From assembly GCF_042242105.1 (NCBI RefSeq), contig NC_092027.1, forward strand, positions 14,919,721-14,983,720: a DNA stretch of 64,000 bases, given 5' to 3'. The DNA comes from Pempheris klunzingeri (Eukaryota > Chordata > Actinopteri > Acropomatiformes > Pempheridae). The notes beneath the pieces were generated by a model. The model saw only the letters and a program-made list of their open reading frames with translations. It did not search any database and was not told the DNA's origin. Shown in pieces: positions 26,455 through 53,300 of this stretch (its first letter is position 1; every line of letters starts with the position of its first letter). A program made the translations under genes and the position numbers.

Positions 26455-26700
26455 GGAGGTCTCGTGTGTTACAGCAGCAGCTGTGTGTCGGAAGTGAAGA
26501 CAGGCCCGTGCATCGGCTCGGTCTCAACTTGCTAGCAGCCAAGCTAACGTCACATTATCCTACCTGCTGGCTGTTACCTGTAGTTACATTCAGCCAATAC
26601 TGAAGTCTACGGTGTGCTGCTATAAATCCGTTTAGCTAGTTTAGCCTTCAGTTAGCATTGTTAGCTGTCACAGGGGTGTGTATGTTAGCTTAGCTGCTGT
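26190..26700 (+). promoter_or_regulatory. tbc1d5: Putative tbc1d5 promoter and first non-coding exon
   Basis: This CpG-containing block carries an E-box palindrome TCACGTGA (26242-26249), ETS-like 'acttccgt' near 26269, and a possible splice donor at 26352 (ACAG|GTATCT). A short ATG frame at 26325 stops after five codons. The TG microsatellite at 26412-26449 follows. Assignment to tbc1d5 rests on position and orientation; the first intron to the next exon would be about 5 kb. Confidence 0.4.
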
Positions 26701-26953
26701 TTAGCGTTTTGCCCTGTCTGCATCGATAATCCCGCTGGCTGTCATCATGCGTGGTGCATCACAGACGGACACTGCGTGCATTTTTCGTCAAGCTATAGCT
26801 ACATAATCAGTGCTGGCTGTGAAGTGTGGGGTCTAAACTGCAGAAGAGCTGTTTCCCTCTTGAGTAGCGTGCCTCTAACCTGTTTGCCTCGGGCTGGCCC
26901 GCCCTGTCTGACAGATAGAGATGGAGTTTGGTAACAGCTAGCACTGCCCTGCT

Positions 26954-27003
26954 TTACACGCTTTGATGCGAAGACCTGAGTGAACCCGCATCAAAGCGTG
27001 TAA
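26954..27003. repeat. Perfect 17-bp inverted repeat forming a hairpin
   Basis: The left arm 26954-26970 and right arm 26987-27003 are exact reverse complements, with a 16-nt loop. Pairing extends about five more base pairs outward, with one G-T pair, to a stem of about 22 bp. It lies just downstream of the putative tbc1d5 promoter. It could be a foldback element remnant or an RNA hairpin. Confidence 0.85.
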
Positions 27004-30000
27004 GGCAGCCTGTATTGAAAGTACAGTCTTACTGCCTGCAGGCTATGTCGGATTAGAGAACAATCTCATGACTACAGACAAAAATCATGAGGTGTGTTGG
27101 TGACCCTCCTGCTCCATAAAGGTGGGACACTGGCTCATTACTGAATCTAACCTGTGGCCTATTGTCAATAGGACATTACTTCTGTACAGGTGAGTACAGT
27201 GAAAGGAAATGGGCTGTAGGACAGGTGGGGAACTCTGTGATACTTGCTGAACTTCAGCCTGTTCCTGCATGTTGTTCCTCTGCACTGTTCTGCAGTGATT
27301 CACATCCTCCCGGGCTGTCGGCTGTCAAGATAAAACAGTGTAAACTTGTGATCGCTCAGCACCGGTTGCATAAGTCAGTGAGTTGTGAACAGTCCTGCTA
27401 GTTATCTTTTCTTTTTTAGAAGCCTGAAGAGGTAAAAATCATCCTGTACATCCTGTAATAGAGCAAGTTTTATTTACTTATTTCACTTTCTTTGTTTGTT
27501 TGCAGAAGTACATATTTTCTGCTTTCCTAACGTGTTGATCACCTTGGGGCCCTTTAGGTTTATCTTGTGATGCCTTCCGGGGTCTAGATGCCCCATATGC
27601 TGTACAGACAGTTATTTGTCAGATTTAATCTCTCATCATGTATTTGGCAATTGAATCAGTTAAGATCCAGCAAGTTCATGGTATTTTGCCAAGGTTAAGG
27701 TCTCAAATATGTTCTCAGCCTCTTGTCGAGCATGTGACCGTGAAGGCTCCTGGGCCCTTGCTGTGTGCTGAAGTAGAGGCATGTGAGTTTGTTTAGCTCG
27801 GGTGTTTCACTTTGACTAAACTGCAATCTGTCGCTCAGACTGTAGCTGCCAATGACGGCTCCTCTCATCGCTGTTTGATGAATCCTTTTTGAATATTCAT
27901 CCTCTAAACAGCCCATAGACTGATCTATTTTACATTACACTGGTCTGACAATGAGCCGGATTGAGGACTAGTTCAGCTAATGACTAATGATATTTGTAAA
28001 TTCTTAAAAGTCCAAGATGAGAAATGGGGGGGGGGTGTTTTTCAGAGCTGAAACAAGGCGGCAGCCTGTTCATTTCAGAGGAGCTCCAGCTGTAATTCAG
28101 TCAGATGTCTCTAAATAGAAATTCTGCAGGCACTTCAGCAAAACATTTAATACAATTAAATCCGGGTTTAGTTTCAGAATAGTTTAGCCTTTGTGCCTTT
28201 AGGCCAATAAACCTGGGGCGGGCTAAAGCTTTTCTTTGTGTTTTTTCACGTCAGCTCAACTCGAGCGTGGGATCTTTGGCATGCAGTTGTCCGGCCACCA
28301 CATGAACAAAACCTGCCTCTGCATTTTGAAGAAGAGCTGCAGTGAATTTGTCAACGTGCTGTATTGAGGTGAACCGCTCAGCGCCTTCGCCGTTCAGCTG
28401 ATCTGTGAAATATTCTCGAGAACCTTAAGAATGTGAATGACGCTGTCTGGCTTTGATCAAGTGGGGAAACAAGGAAGTGGAGGAAAGATTTGTTGTCCCT
28501 TTCAGAATGAGCGTGTGTTAAAGAAGAGGGAAGTAAGATGTGAAATGTTTTGTAGCACACAGTGAGAATTATTTAAGGAAGAGGTTCTGATTTGACTGTT
28601 GTGTGCTTCCAGTGTGCTTCACACAACCCTTTTTTTTTAAATTGTGCTTGAGGTAAAAACACTGAAAAAGCAGAATGTTGATAAATCTTACAAACACGAT
28701 TATATGATGGCTACAGTTTGGATTTAGCTTTACGGGCTGTTGTTGTAAATCCCAGGAACAGATCTTGTACCTCAGAACAGATGGACGCACTGTTATTTGT
28801 CTGTTGATTTATTTATGCATTTCATTATGTATTGATTTGATTATTTCATGAAAGATCCGTGTTTTGAATAATTGAGGTGTCTCCAGGTGCTGTGGGTTAA
28901 ATTATGCAGTAGCTAATTTGCCTTGATTATTATGTAGTAAAGTTAGGACTTGGTTTTACGTTCAACTCTGGGCAGAAGTAATGAAGCCAGCAGAAGGCTA
29001 AGAGAAGACTCGCTTCAGGCGAGATTGTGCTAACACGGCGAGGCCTCCAGTCTTTTACCCACATCATCTTTCATTCACTCACAAAGGCTTACGCTCACAC
29101 ACACGCTCACACACACACGCACGCACACACACACACGACTTGCCCCCTCAAAGCACATGTCGCAGTGAGAGATTTGTGAAGGTCTCTTTAGAAAATTTAG
29201 AATAACTTTTTATTTATGGAAATAAGGGACAAAGTGCTAGAGGTGTTTGCAAGCCTGTAGGGAAATGCACTCCTCAAAATATCTTTTGACACTTTGTGCA
29301 ATGCAAATTTTAGTCAGTTAGTGATGATGCGAATTAGTATTCTGTGCGAGGTGGCTACTGTTATATTTGTAGTTGCTCAGGAGAATTTGATAAATCTTTC
29401 ATGCCAATCTTTTAAAGTGAAACCAAGAAAACAGGCTATTATTGGAGATACCTATTCACAACATTCCACTGTCTTTCCCTATAGTTGTGGATTAGTTACG
29501 ATTATTTAATGGGATAATATCCTTTTTATGAGGGAAGGGAGAAAAACCCCTCAGACTTAAGGAGAGCATTAGTCTTTGAGGAAAACAGATGTTTCCAAAG
29601 AAAACAGGCACATACATTATGCATATAAAATTATTTCTATTTTGATGGCGCGTGTAGCTGATTTATCAAGCGGTGCTCCATTCACATGGTTAATAGGTTT
29701 AAGAGATGCCTTTGTTGTGTTATTTCCACAATTAATAAAGCGAAAGAAAACATAATGCTCTGTGGAAGCGCGCTATTCTGTAGGCCTGTGTATTAGGCTA
29801 ACCATATTCATAAACGTGGAATAATCCCAAGCCGGATAAAGAATGGAGGCAGAATCGGTTAACCTAGATTGTGATGTCTCACAGAGAAAGTGAAACTTTT
29901 CTAGTAGCTGTGATTGTTGGCAGAGAGGCGTTGGCTCAGGCTTTACCTGGTGAGGATTTGATTTGTGTGTATATATTGTTTGTATTGGTTAGTTGTGTTT

Positions 30001-31433
30001 ATTGGTGTAACATTGGTCTTTGCGATTAACACGAGTTTGAGCTAAAATCACCATAAACTGTTGCATTTACATTTCATGATGCACAGTACGTCTGATGTAA
30101 CTCTTACTGCTGCAAGAAAAAATTATCTGCACTATCAATTAATCTGTCTGTTATTTTTTCTCAATTAATCAAACAGGGCTGCAAGTAACAATTGTTTCCA
30201 CTATCAATTAATCCGCTGATTATTTCCTTGATCAACCACTTCATAGTTTTATCAATGGAACATTTCCCAATACAACTTCCTGGAGCTAAACGTGGCCTTT
30301 TTATGTGCCTTGTTTTGTCTGATTAACTGTCCAAAACCTGAAAAATATTAATATTACAAAGCAGCAAGTCATTAAATCAGAGAAGCTGAAGCCAGAGAAA
30401 GTTTGAAAGAGAAAACGAAAGAAATGATTAATCATTTAAGAGAGAAGCTGCAGATTAGATTTCTTTCCATCAACAAACAGATTGATCGACGAATTATTTC
30501 GGCTCTGAAATCTATCTTTTAATACTAGAAAATAGTATTTGTAAATACTGGTTATTTACACTGTAACGGGTCCTGGCCTTCTGGACTGGACTAAGATAAA
30601 GAAAAGCATTAAATCCAGATATTTGAGATGCAAATAGATGGCTGTGTGTAAACGCTGCATTACTCGGACATTACCTGTGTGCAAGTCAAATGTGTACGAC
30701 TGATGCGTAACAGTAACTTCATACTAACACTCGCATCACAACTTCTCCCTGCAGATGATAATCTGATTACATTTTGAAGCACTGTGCTACACACAATTTC
30801 ATTTTCAAATTTTCTTGAAAGTGCAAGTTCTTACTAACTTCGGTTACACTATTATTCCTGTCTCTGCGTTGTGTGAAGACCAGTCTGTTAACATCATATA
30901 TTTAATTAATGTATTAACTCACTTAAATGATAACCTCATTAGCATTAGGCTTGATATATCACATTGAGCGTGGCAGGGTATCAGGCAGCTCAAGTGCTTC
31001 TTGGTGGTTTAAGCCATTCCTCACTGACTGTATCACTGTTTTGTTTTATGCATTAAAGTTGTGTGGACTATAAAAGGTGAATAAACACAAAGAGCCACAA
31101 AGTCATCAGCTATATTCACTGATACATTTTTGTTTTGACCCAAGTTTGAGCTTCTAATTCAAATGCTGCTGCAAATGAAAAAGACCACTACTTTAGCCTA
31201 CATTGTGTTCAAAGTCACCATAGCTCACATAGTAGAAGTAGAAGTAAATATTTAGTATCTGACATTAGTTTAGATTATTTTCCTTTTCTCCTCCCTGTCC
31301 TCTTTGTTGCGTTTTTATTGATAGGTCAAATGCCTTTCACCAAATCATTCATGGCCCTTTAAGAACCATGTTCTTTATCTCCCTGTGTGCTGATGGTGTT
31401 TAGTTTCATCACTGTTCCTTCTTCTTCTTGCAG
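27004..31433. other. tbc1d5: Intron 1 region of tbc1d5
   Basis: No exon was recognised between the promoter-like block and the candidate 5' exon at 31434. It holds a G run at about 28026-28034, CA-rich sequence at about 29097-29136 and the dispersed repeat at 30105-30500. Confidence 0.5.
30105..30500 (+). repeat. 'Gggctgcaa' dispersed teleost repeat, copy 1
   Basis: The phrases 'cagggctgcaagtaacaatt', 'ccactatcaattaatccgct' and 'gattatttccttgatcaacc' match a repeat very common in fish introns, recalled from memory. A first partial copy at 30110-30165 is followed by a second, longer one. Related copies are at 55755-55870 and 61705-61990. Confidence 0.55.
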
Positions 31434-31485
31434 AGTCATCTTTTTCTTCAGAGTCGTGGCTGAGGAGAATCACAAGACTGTGACA
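31434..31485 (+). other. tbc1d5: Candidate non-coding 5' exon of tbc1d5
   Basis: A strong pyrimidine tract and CAG at 31431-31433 precede 52 bp ending at a consensus donor, GTAAGT at 31486. The next acceptor (32166) opens the exon with the start codon. It adds no in-frame ATG. Inferred from splice signals alone. Confidence 0.4.
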
Positions 31486-32185
31486 GTAAGTCCTGAGATT
31501 AAATGGTTTTGGGGTGTTTATTGTTAGTAGCAGGGGGGATTTTAGTGATTGCAGTAAATAGATTTTTGCAGGCAGCCCTTCATGAAGAGGTCAGAAATTA
31601 CGGTCAGCAAGAGATTAACAGTCCTTCTCGAGAAGCAGAGGAGAAGCCTGTCAGCACGAGCTCTGATCGAAGGGCACTCTCCCTATCAGAAGTAGGTGTT
31701 TTAAGGGGTAATGCCATCCCCTTTGTTAGCAAAATGACCAATGTGCATCCCCCTTGTTAGGGGCCGCTCAGATGTTTGCACCTTTTGCGCACTCAAATTA
31801 ATTATTTTTAAATATATTTAACGGAGAGGCACGACAAGCACACTGAGTGACACTGCTGCTGTTACTGTAACTTTTTCGACTGCAACAAACGCACCACAGG
31901 TCATGTGACAAAAAGGTGTGGATGTGCTCCCATTGGGCCATCCTCCCTGTTAAAACTGAGCTATACATGCTTTATGTATGCTTCTGAGCTGTTTTCTGAG
32001 TTCAAGAGTCCTGTAAACTATCCACAAGCTACCCAAACTTTTTGTTTTGTAGTTTAGGTAGTCTCTATCTCATCTGGTAGCTGTTCTGTTGCACAAACCT
32101 GTGACTTAATTCTGGTTTCGTTGTTTGTTTTCGTGTTTCTCTCTGGTCTACTTCTACATTCTCCAGATCCGGCCGGGTCGTGGTC

Positions 32186-45621
<13,436 letters not shown>

Positions 45622-46600
45622 ATGAGCGAATCACCCCTCCCTCTCCTCCTCTAATACCCATATCACATCCTGCTCAGACGATGTGATCCAAAAAAAAAAA
45701 CCAACAAAAAAACAGACTTTTGACGAGAGGGTGGAATCCACAGTTTCTGGTGGAGCACCACTGGAGCTGCTGTTGGCTAAAAAATTGCACATGTGGACTG
45801 TGACACTTCCAGTCACAAATACCTTATACTCTGTCTCTTTACCTGTCATCTGTGCCACTTGAGTCCTGTCTAAGCTGATGCTGTATGCTATCTCATCTAT
45901 CTAATGCCCGTTTCTTATTATGTTGGGTCCTGTCACTCATGGTATTTAATTGTAGCGCCCTGCTCTACAGAGAGAGGGCGCCATTGAACTTCTTACTCTG
46001 TCACTACATGAATACTCTCAAGAGTTGGACCTCAAACTACAATTTCTTTATAGGGGAGGACTCTCTCCTCTTGAGCTTACTGTAATGATTGGGAGTGTGA
46101 TACTCTTCTGAATGTGGAGATGTGGCCATACCTCTGCCTGTGTTATGTCTGTATGTCTGTGTCCTTACAGAGGAAGCTCTCCGATACTCAAAGGAAGGAC
46201 GGGTGATGTCCTCTTGTCAGTTGTCGAGGGCAGCTTTCTCCCCCTCCTAAACCAGTGCCTCTGACCATTATTCTTCTCTCAACCAAACAAAACCTGACTC
46301 TGTGATCTTATTCTTTTTGTTAGATTTTTTTTTAATTTTTAAAAGAATATTTTTAACCCTCAGAAGTTTAGTTTCCAGGATAAAAATGATTAAATTATGG
46401 GTCTTTTTCCTTTTTGTTTTAAAATTGATTCCAATGTGCACATTTTAATGTGGTAATCGACAGTTATCATTTCTCACATTACAACTGAGTTGTTCTTGTG
46501 TCATGTGGAAACCATGTAAAGCAGCGCACACCAAGAATGTCCCTAGAGCTGCTCATACAGCATAATTAACTCAAGACCAATAAAACTACATCGCTCTTGC
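45622..46600 (+). other. tbc1d5: tbc1d5 3' UTR
   Basis: The stretch after the TGA ends in AATAAA at 46579-46584 followed by a T/GT-containing region, a reasonable cleavage site near 46600. No further gene on this strand follows. Confidence 0.6.
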
Positions 46601-46929
46601 TACACACTGAAGTTATTGTCTGTTTGGAAATGCTGTGCTTGTTACATTGACATCAATGTAAGGGGCTGTAAAACTGGTATAAAGCTTTACTGTGTATACC
46701 ATTAATGAACAGATAAAACCACGGTCAAAGAAAATACTGATAGTAAAAAAAATATAAAAATAAGGCCCATTGAGTAGCTGTTCTGGAGCTTTCCATCATA
46801 TCACATGGTCTTCATCAGCCTATGACACTTGCCAATGATCATCAAATTATAGACTGACATTGCCACGAGATATCTCAAAATTGATGTTCTTAACTAGGAT
46901 AAGATGGACGGTAAAACATCCAAAAGCTT

Positions 46930-47169
46930 GATCACTCCTCTGGGGTAGAGCGGGTCGTCCACTAATCAGAAGATTGGTGGTTTGAGCTCCAGCTCCTCCA
47001 GTTCTCATGTCAGGTCATTTTCATGTTCGCAAGGTCACTGAACCCCAAATTGCTCCCTAACCTTTGCCTCAGTATGTGAGGGGGGAAGCGTATGTGAGGG
47101 TGTGAAAGTGAATGTAGCGCGTGGTTGAAAAGATTAGATGGGCGCTATATAAGTACAGTCCATTTACCA
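46930..47169 (+). mobile_element. tRNA-derived SINE
   Basis: The head contains a box-A-like 'ggggtagagcggg' near 46940 and a box-B-like 'ggtttgagctcc' near 46979, typical of a tRNA-derived Pol III promoter. The body carries 'actgaaccccaaattgctcc' (47038-47057), and the tail reads 'gcgctatataagtacagtcc' then 'atttacca' (to 47169). This matches a SINE widespread in teleosts, as I recall it. It sits between the 3' ends of the two convergent genes. Target-site duplications are not clear. Confidence 0.75.
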
Positions 47170-47424
47170 TTGTAACCATGATCTTTTAGTTTCAGCCCTG
47201 GAGAGCATGGAAGCTATAAATGGAAGCAGATTAGAGGCTTTGATCCACTGGACATTACAGCCCCACAGGTCTGTGTCACTTAGACGGTAGGTGAGTGTCA
47301 CCACTGTAATCTCTGCACGACGCACAACTTTATTCCCGTGTCGGTATAAATGAAAGCACATTAAAGTAAAGCTCTTGCAGCAAAACAGCAACAGACATAG
47401 GAGCATCAATCATTTAAAAACTAG

Positions 47425-48551
47425 TTTATTTTCTGTCCTGACTGTGAAGGAAGGTAGTGATGAACTGCAACCTCTTACAGAGCTGAACAGGTCGGGCCTC
47501 ATCTACTGCACCAATTACATGTATCTGGAATGTTGTCATTCAGGATCAATAACTTATGTAAAATATTCTTTACAGCAAAAGGATAGAATTACATAGTAAA
47601 ATACTGTACAGTGTTTTGCACACAAAGTAAGCACTTTGAACATAACAGTATTTGTTCCCTACAGGCAGACATTTACAGGTCTGATAGAGTTGATCATCAT
47701 GGTGGTTAACGGTGATTTAATTAGCACGAGGGCTTCGGGAAAATACAAAAATATAGAATACTGTATGAGAGACAACAACGTTTAGAGGGTGAAGTGGAGG
47801 ATTTTCGTGGCAAGAAAAAGGGACCTCAAGGTGACGGAATAAAGAGCAGCAATCCAGGACCTACAAATACTTACGGGAAATAAGCTTGAGTGACATAAAT
47901 GGGCTGAACTGGTCAAAGAAATTTATTCTTAAATGACCTAAAACATCTACAGATTCCTGCTTCATCCCATTCAAATAACCAAGAAAGTGTGTTTCTTTTA
48001 AACATACCCAACCCCATCTTGTATCCTCACTTGATATTGCTAGACAGTAGCTTTGTGATGAACAAGCCGCTAACATGTGGAGGTGGCAGTGAGAGTTTTC
48101 AAAAGGTTTTTAACTTCTTTTGGCTGAGGGTTGAGTCATACCAGACTGTGCTAGAAAAATGACAATTTTTCTTCCCTCTTCATGACACATTGCACACATG
48201 AAGGGGTTAATAAACACTTGATGTATTTACAGTTTAATACAGTACAAACTGACCCTTGGCTTTAAATCTAACTACATTCATCTCCCCGGTGTCCTCTCTG
48301 CAGCTCTCGAGTGCCATCTTTGACAGGTAGGTGGATGGTGGCTGCATTTTGAAGACTTTTACATTCATCACCTCTGTTCTTCTCTCTTATAAACACTGTA
48401 CTTGCTATAGCTCTCCTACAGCATTGTGAAAAGTCAGCCACTGAGGCAGGTAAAGCCGTCGGAAGAATTTTAATGACGTGGAGAGGGTGTCACAGCAGCT
48501 AAGTTGATAAACTCGGTCGCATCCTCTTTCGTTTGTTGGTCATCTTGCTTG
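47425..48551 (-). other. plcl2: Candidate plcl2 3' UTR
   Basis: Reading on the minus strand after the stop at 48552, candidate AATAAA signals appear as TTTATT on the plus strand at 47922-47927 and 47425-47430. The second is followed by GT-rich sequence, which favours it. The 3' ends of plcl2 and tbc1d5 would then be about 0.8 kb apart, with a SINE between. Confidence 0.35.
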
Positions 48552-50282
48552 CTACGCTGAGGGTCCTCTAGCACTCGTGGCGGCTCTGTCATCCTGACCC
48601 CGTCGTGTTTGGGAGCGGACTCTTCTCACTCCTTCACTCTCCCTGGTCAGGTTTCCAGTCAAAGCAGCATCGTGGACCTGCTTCATGTTCTCCTGGACTT
48701 CGGCTTTGGCGTGCTTCAGAAGGTCAGCCTGGCCCTGAGAGAGTACAGGAATGGGCACAAAGGGCAGGAGTGGAAGGACGGAGGGAGGTTGAAAGAGAGC
48801 AAAGAGTTGAGCAACCACCTGGAGGCCAAACCATGATCTCATGGTCTACCCCTAAGGCTGTTTGGGTTGTGACTGTATGAGCGTGTGTGTTGCTGACCTT
48901 AAGGATGGTGATGTTCCAGCTGAAACTCTCCAGCGCTCGACTGACCTTTCGACCTTTCAGCCCCTCCTTCGCCGCCAGACTCTGCAGCTTCTCATGAAAC
49001 TCCATGGCTAGAGCCCAAAACACACACACACACAACCATCGCAGATTAGAGGACAGTGCTTTGTACTTTATTTCAAAAGAATGTAAAAATCAACAGGAAA
49101 AGAATTATGCCTGCGATTTGGGGAAAGTGACTAATTTGTTAACAAAATCAAACATGTTTCCTGTTTTGATGTACACAGTCAGAACCGTCCAAAACAGAAA
49201 GAGTTGATTTTATTTGCTAGCAGCATGGCTCTGGGGTCCAGACCAGAATATCTCAACAACCACTGGATGGATTGCCATGAAATGTAAATTCATGGTGCAC
49301 AGAGGACGAATCTTACAAACTTTGATTATGCCTTGGTGTTTCCTCTGGTGCCACCAGCACTAGAGTCATGTCAGCATGCTGACTTTAACATTTGGCTCAA
49401 AGGCACCACTTGGCCTAAGTACAGACTCACAGAGCTGTTACAGTAGATGTAGTCTAATTCGGCTTATGTATTACGTAAATTCATAAGTTATGAAAATGGA
49501 ATATCACTACGATATAATAGTTGGCATAGCCGGGTTTATTTTTGGAAGTGCTTCAGGTGATCAATCCATTGAGGCAGTGACTTTTAGCAGTAGGCTGCCG
49601 TTCCCCCTCCAAAACTAGAAGCCCTTTTCATATCCTCTAGTGTTAATTTTATTGCTTTTTAATTAATTACTAAATGTAACCATGGTGTGTCACTCGAACT
49701 TGCATTCCTACCAGCCCCTTGTTTTGTGTACACTGTGAAATGGCAAAAAGAAAAAAATTCTCCCCCAAAAAGATGATCTATCTCCATTAAACCACAGCTG
49801 TGAAAACAGGTTTGCCAAAGCCTATCCACACTGCCACCCTCAGTAAATAATGTCATACACTTCTAATTAATCTCTTCCAATTAATATTCACACTGGAGTA
49901 ACACTAGAGGACAAAGTATCTGTAGACTGCCAACTTTGCCATTTTGGCCAAACTGTAAGCATCAGATTTCACAGAGAGAGAGATGAAGAAACAAAGAATG
50001 AGCAATAAAAAATGCAAAGGGAATGATAAAAAGTGGATGGAAAATCTGAGACAGATGAAGAAAGATAAGGAGAGAGAAAGAGAGAGTGTGTCGTAGAAGT
50101 CAGGCCGCTGGCTAGTTAGAGTATGTGCAATGAGTTGTGTTGTGTGTCTGGCTTCCACTGACCGCCCCGGGCCACTGTCCCACTGTTACCATGGAAACCC
50201 GGAAGTGGGTTAACACGGGGTGCACATCACTGTGAGCCATCAACGAGAGCCCAGACGTTAAACATGCCAAGCTGTGGGCCAA

Positions 50283-50322
<40 letters not shown>

Positions 50323-53300
50323 CATACACACACTACGAAAAGAGACTTTACGTGAGTATATATTTACCAATTCCTTACACATAATCCGTCTGTGCCACTA
50401 AATGTCTGCAAGCATGGACACACACCTGCACACACATACGTTGTCATTGCTCTGCATTCACACACACCTACAGAAGTTGCCTGAATAATAACCTTTACTG
50501 CACGGTTGCTAGGCAACTTGAAGCCTACGTGCCAGTGTAGTGTGTGTGTGTGTGTGCGTGTCTATTTCCCTGTGAAACCAAGCGAAGCCGATGGAGGGAA
50601 CATTATTTTCAAGCTAATACTGTGACAACACACACACAAAAAACAGGGTCCCACAGGCCAAAACAACCATCAGGGCCAGCCAAACAAAGCGTAGCAGGAA
50701 GTGTGTCACGTTCACTTCCTGTCCTCTATCTGAACTGTGAGCAGTTTCGATGGGAGCCTATAGTTGTGACTCTCATCCTGATGCTGTATATAATCATTGG
50801 CATCTCATGAAGTGGAAAATCTATCCAGATGTGAGTCTCACTTCTATACATGTCAGGGCCCTGGAGGAATAGAAGCTGCTCAGCTGAGGTTCTTGAAGGT
50901 TCAGTTCACCCAAATTACAACAAAAAACATAGCAGTGACTGATGGATTGAAGGCCAGCCAACGTAAAGTGTCTTCATGAGGTGTCAGCCATCAAAATAGC
51001 CTCAGTGGTCCTTGGCACAGACTCTACAAGTCTCTGAACTACCAGAGGGACAAACAGTATTCTCCCAGTGGGTTTTCCCTTATTTGGTGTTTTGATGACA
51101 GTGAGTTGGTGGTGGTGCGGATTACAGCACTGAAAAAATTATAGCAACATCCCTTTCGAGGAACAACTCTTCTTCATAAACCGACCTCACTGTGAATAGT
51201 TTTCATTGGAATTACTTTCTAGCAAAGAAATAGCCCCACTCTGTGCTGCGTGGATTATCCCGAGTAATTCAAAAGGGTTAGGGTTAGGGTTACAAAATTC
51301 AAGGGAAAAAAATTGACAGAGCAACTTAACACCTCTTTAACGTGTCTTGTTTTTGTTGACCTCCAGTGATTTAACTTCTCAACCCTGAATGTGCACTCCA
51401 GGGTGGGACAGTACGCCGTGACATTGCACCAACCCATCGTGCTGTTTCGTGTTGTCAGAGATTAAAGAGATTTAAACCTCAAACCCCTGCCAAGTAAAAC
51501 CGAAACCGCGTGGCTCTATACCGTGACATTACAAGTGATTTTTATTTGAATTTGTATTAATCAGCCCTTTAACACATCAACACACCCTGATACCGCAGTG
51601 GATTCACTCTCTCCTCTCCCTTAATCTTCTTGTCTTCCTCTCAGCGCTGCCTCTAGCTCCCCATCTCTGCTGTTCATCTTCCCACAGCTTTCTTTTCCCT
51701 CTCTGTTTCATCCCTCAGCTCTGATGTAACTTCCAGACATCCATCTCTGCCACCAGCTGTCCCACGGCTCCCTCCGAGTGACCTGCTTTTGCCTTCCTCC
51801 TACCCACACCCACTTCCAAGACTGAGAGGGGGACCTCTGCCTTGGGATCATCTGATCGCCATCTTTACTCTCTACACACAGGAAGAGCTTTGTTCATGAG
51901 ACCAAGCCTTGGGCCCTGTGGCAGCTCAATCAGATGAACCAACTCACAAAGTAAAGCACTTTAAAACCTCACTTCAGTTACAAACTGAACTACGAGGGAT
52001 CACATGTGAAAATAAAGGGTCTATGATACACAACATCTCGCCTCTAGCCACCAATATCAATTCGCTTCAGGTTTATCTTTAATTTCTCTCTCATTCCTTC
52101 TTTTCTTTTCACACTTCACTAAAGGGCTGTATTGAAAAGTCTGAATGCAATTCAACCCACAAAGCTCTCATGAGACCCATAGATGCTTAAACATATGTCC
52201 CAAGATCAGGTCATCTGCAACTGCAGATTTTTTAAAAATCCAGCACCTACAGGATCATATAAATAAGTTTAATGTGTTGTTTTTTGCTCCAAGTCACTGG
52301 CCAGTGCTTCAAAAGGTCAGTCGTAGTGTCTCCTGGGTGACAGCTGAAGACTGAATCAGTGTGTCTGTGTGATGGTGTGTTTGTGAGGTTGTTTATTGCC
52401 ACCAAGACGACAGTCTGGCTGACTAATGTCAGATGACCCAGGGGGCCCGGCTGAAGTAGACAAACCTCTGCCAAAGATCACAGAAATGATATCAGAGGGT
52501 CAGTTATGGTGCCCTTCACTTAAAAGACTGAAGGGTGCTCAAAGCTGTGCCAATCTAAACCCCCTCCATCCAAAACATACAGATGAACTGAGCCAGTGAA
52601 AGATTCATCTAACCTTGTGCAACACTGAAAAGACGACAGGCAAATATGTTGAGAGAGGAGAGGAGAGGAGAGGAGAGGAGAGGAGAGGAGAGGAGAGGAG
52701 AGGAGAGGAGAGGAGAGGAGAGGAGAGGGGTGACGGATGCACTGTGGATGACGGCTCTGTTGAAGAGGCTGTGTGGGAGTTGTCATGAGTGGACTAGGAA
52801 CATGAGCATAGCGTGTTTTTTTTTTTTTTTTTACACACACATTGTAATGTCCGCTCTACATAGCAGCATCTCATACACATTGCGACACACACACACACAC
52901 GCCTACACACCCATTGTCTGTATATGCAGGATCCTGCTGTAGATTCCATCAGAGAGCTCAATGACTGCTCTGCTTGCCTGGACCATCTGCAGAGAGGGAA
53001 ACATCTATTAGCATGAAACCCACACACAGTTTTAGTGCACCATAAGCCCTTGAATCCATGTTTTTGTGTGTTAATCACATTATTAATGTGGTCTGTTTTA
53101 TTGTCTGCTGTAAAAGAACATTACATAGTACACATAAAAAAGTGAGAACACATCCGTGTACTTAAATCACATGAGTGGTGAACATTTACAATAAAATAAC
53201 ACCCTGTTGGGATGTTTTCCATATGTTGGTGGCTGTTGAAATTAAGGAAACAGCCAAATGGAGTTCAAACTGTAGGCACTTTTACCACAAAATGCACCGT

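Noticed and set aside
46930..46995. Functional tRNA gene
   Set aside because: Only the box A and box B-like head is tRNA-like; the sequence continues into a SINE body and lacks a foldable acceptor stem.
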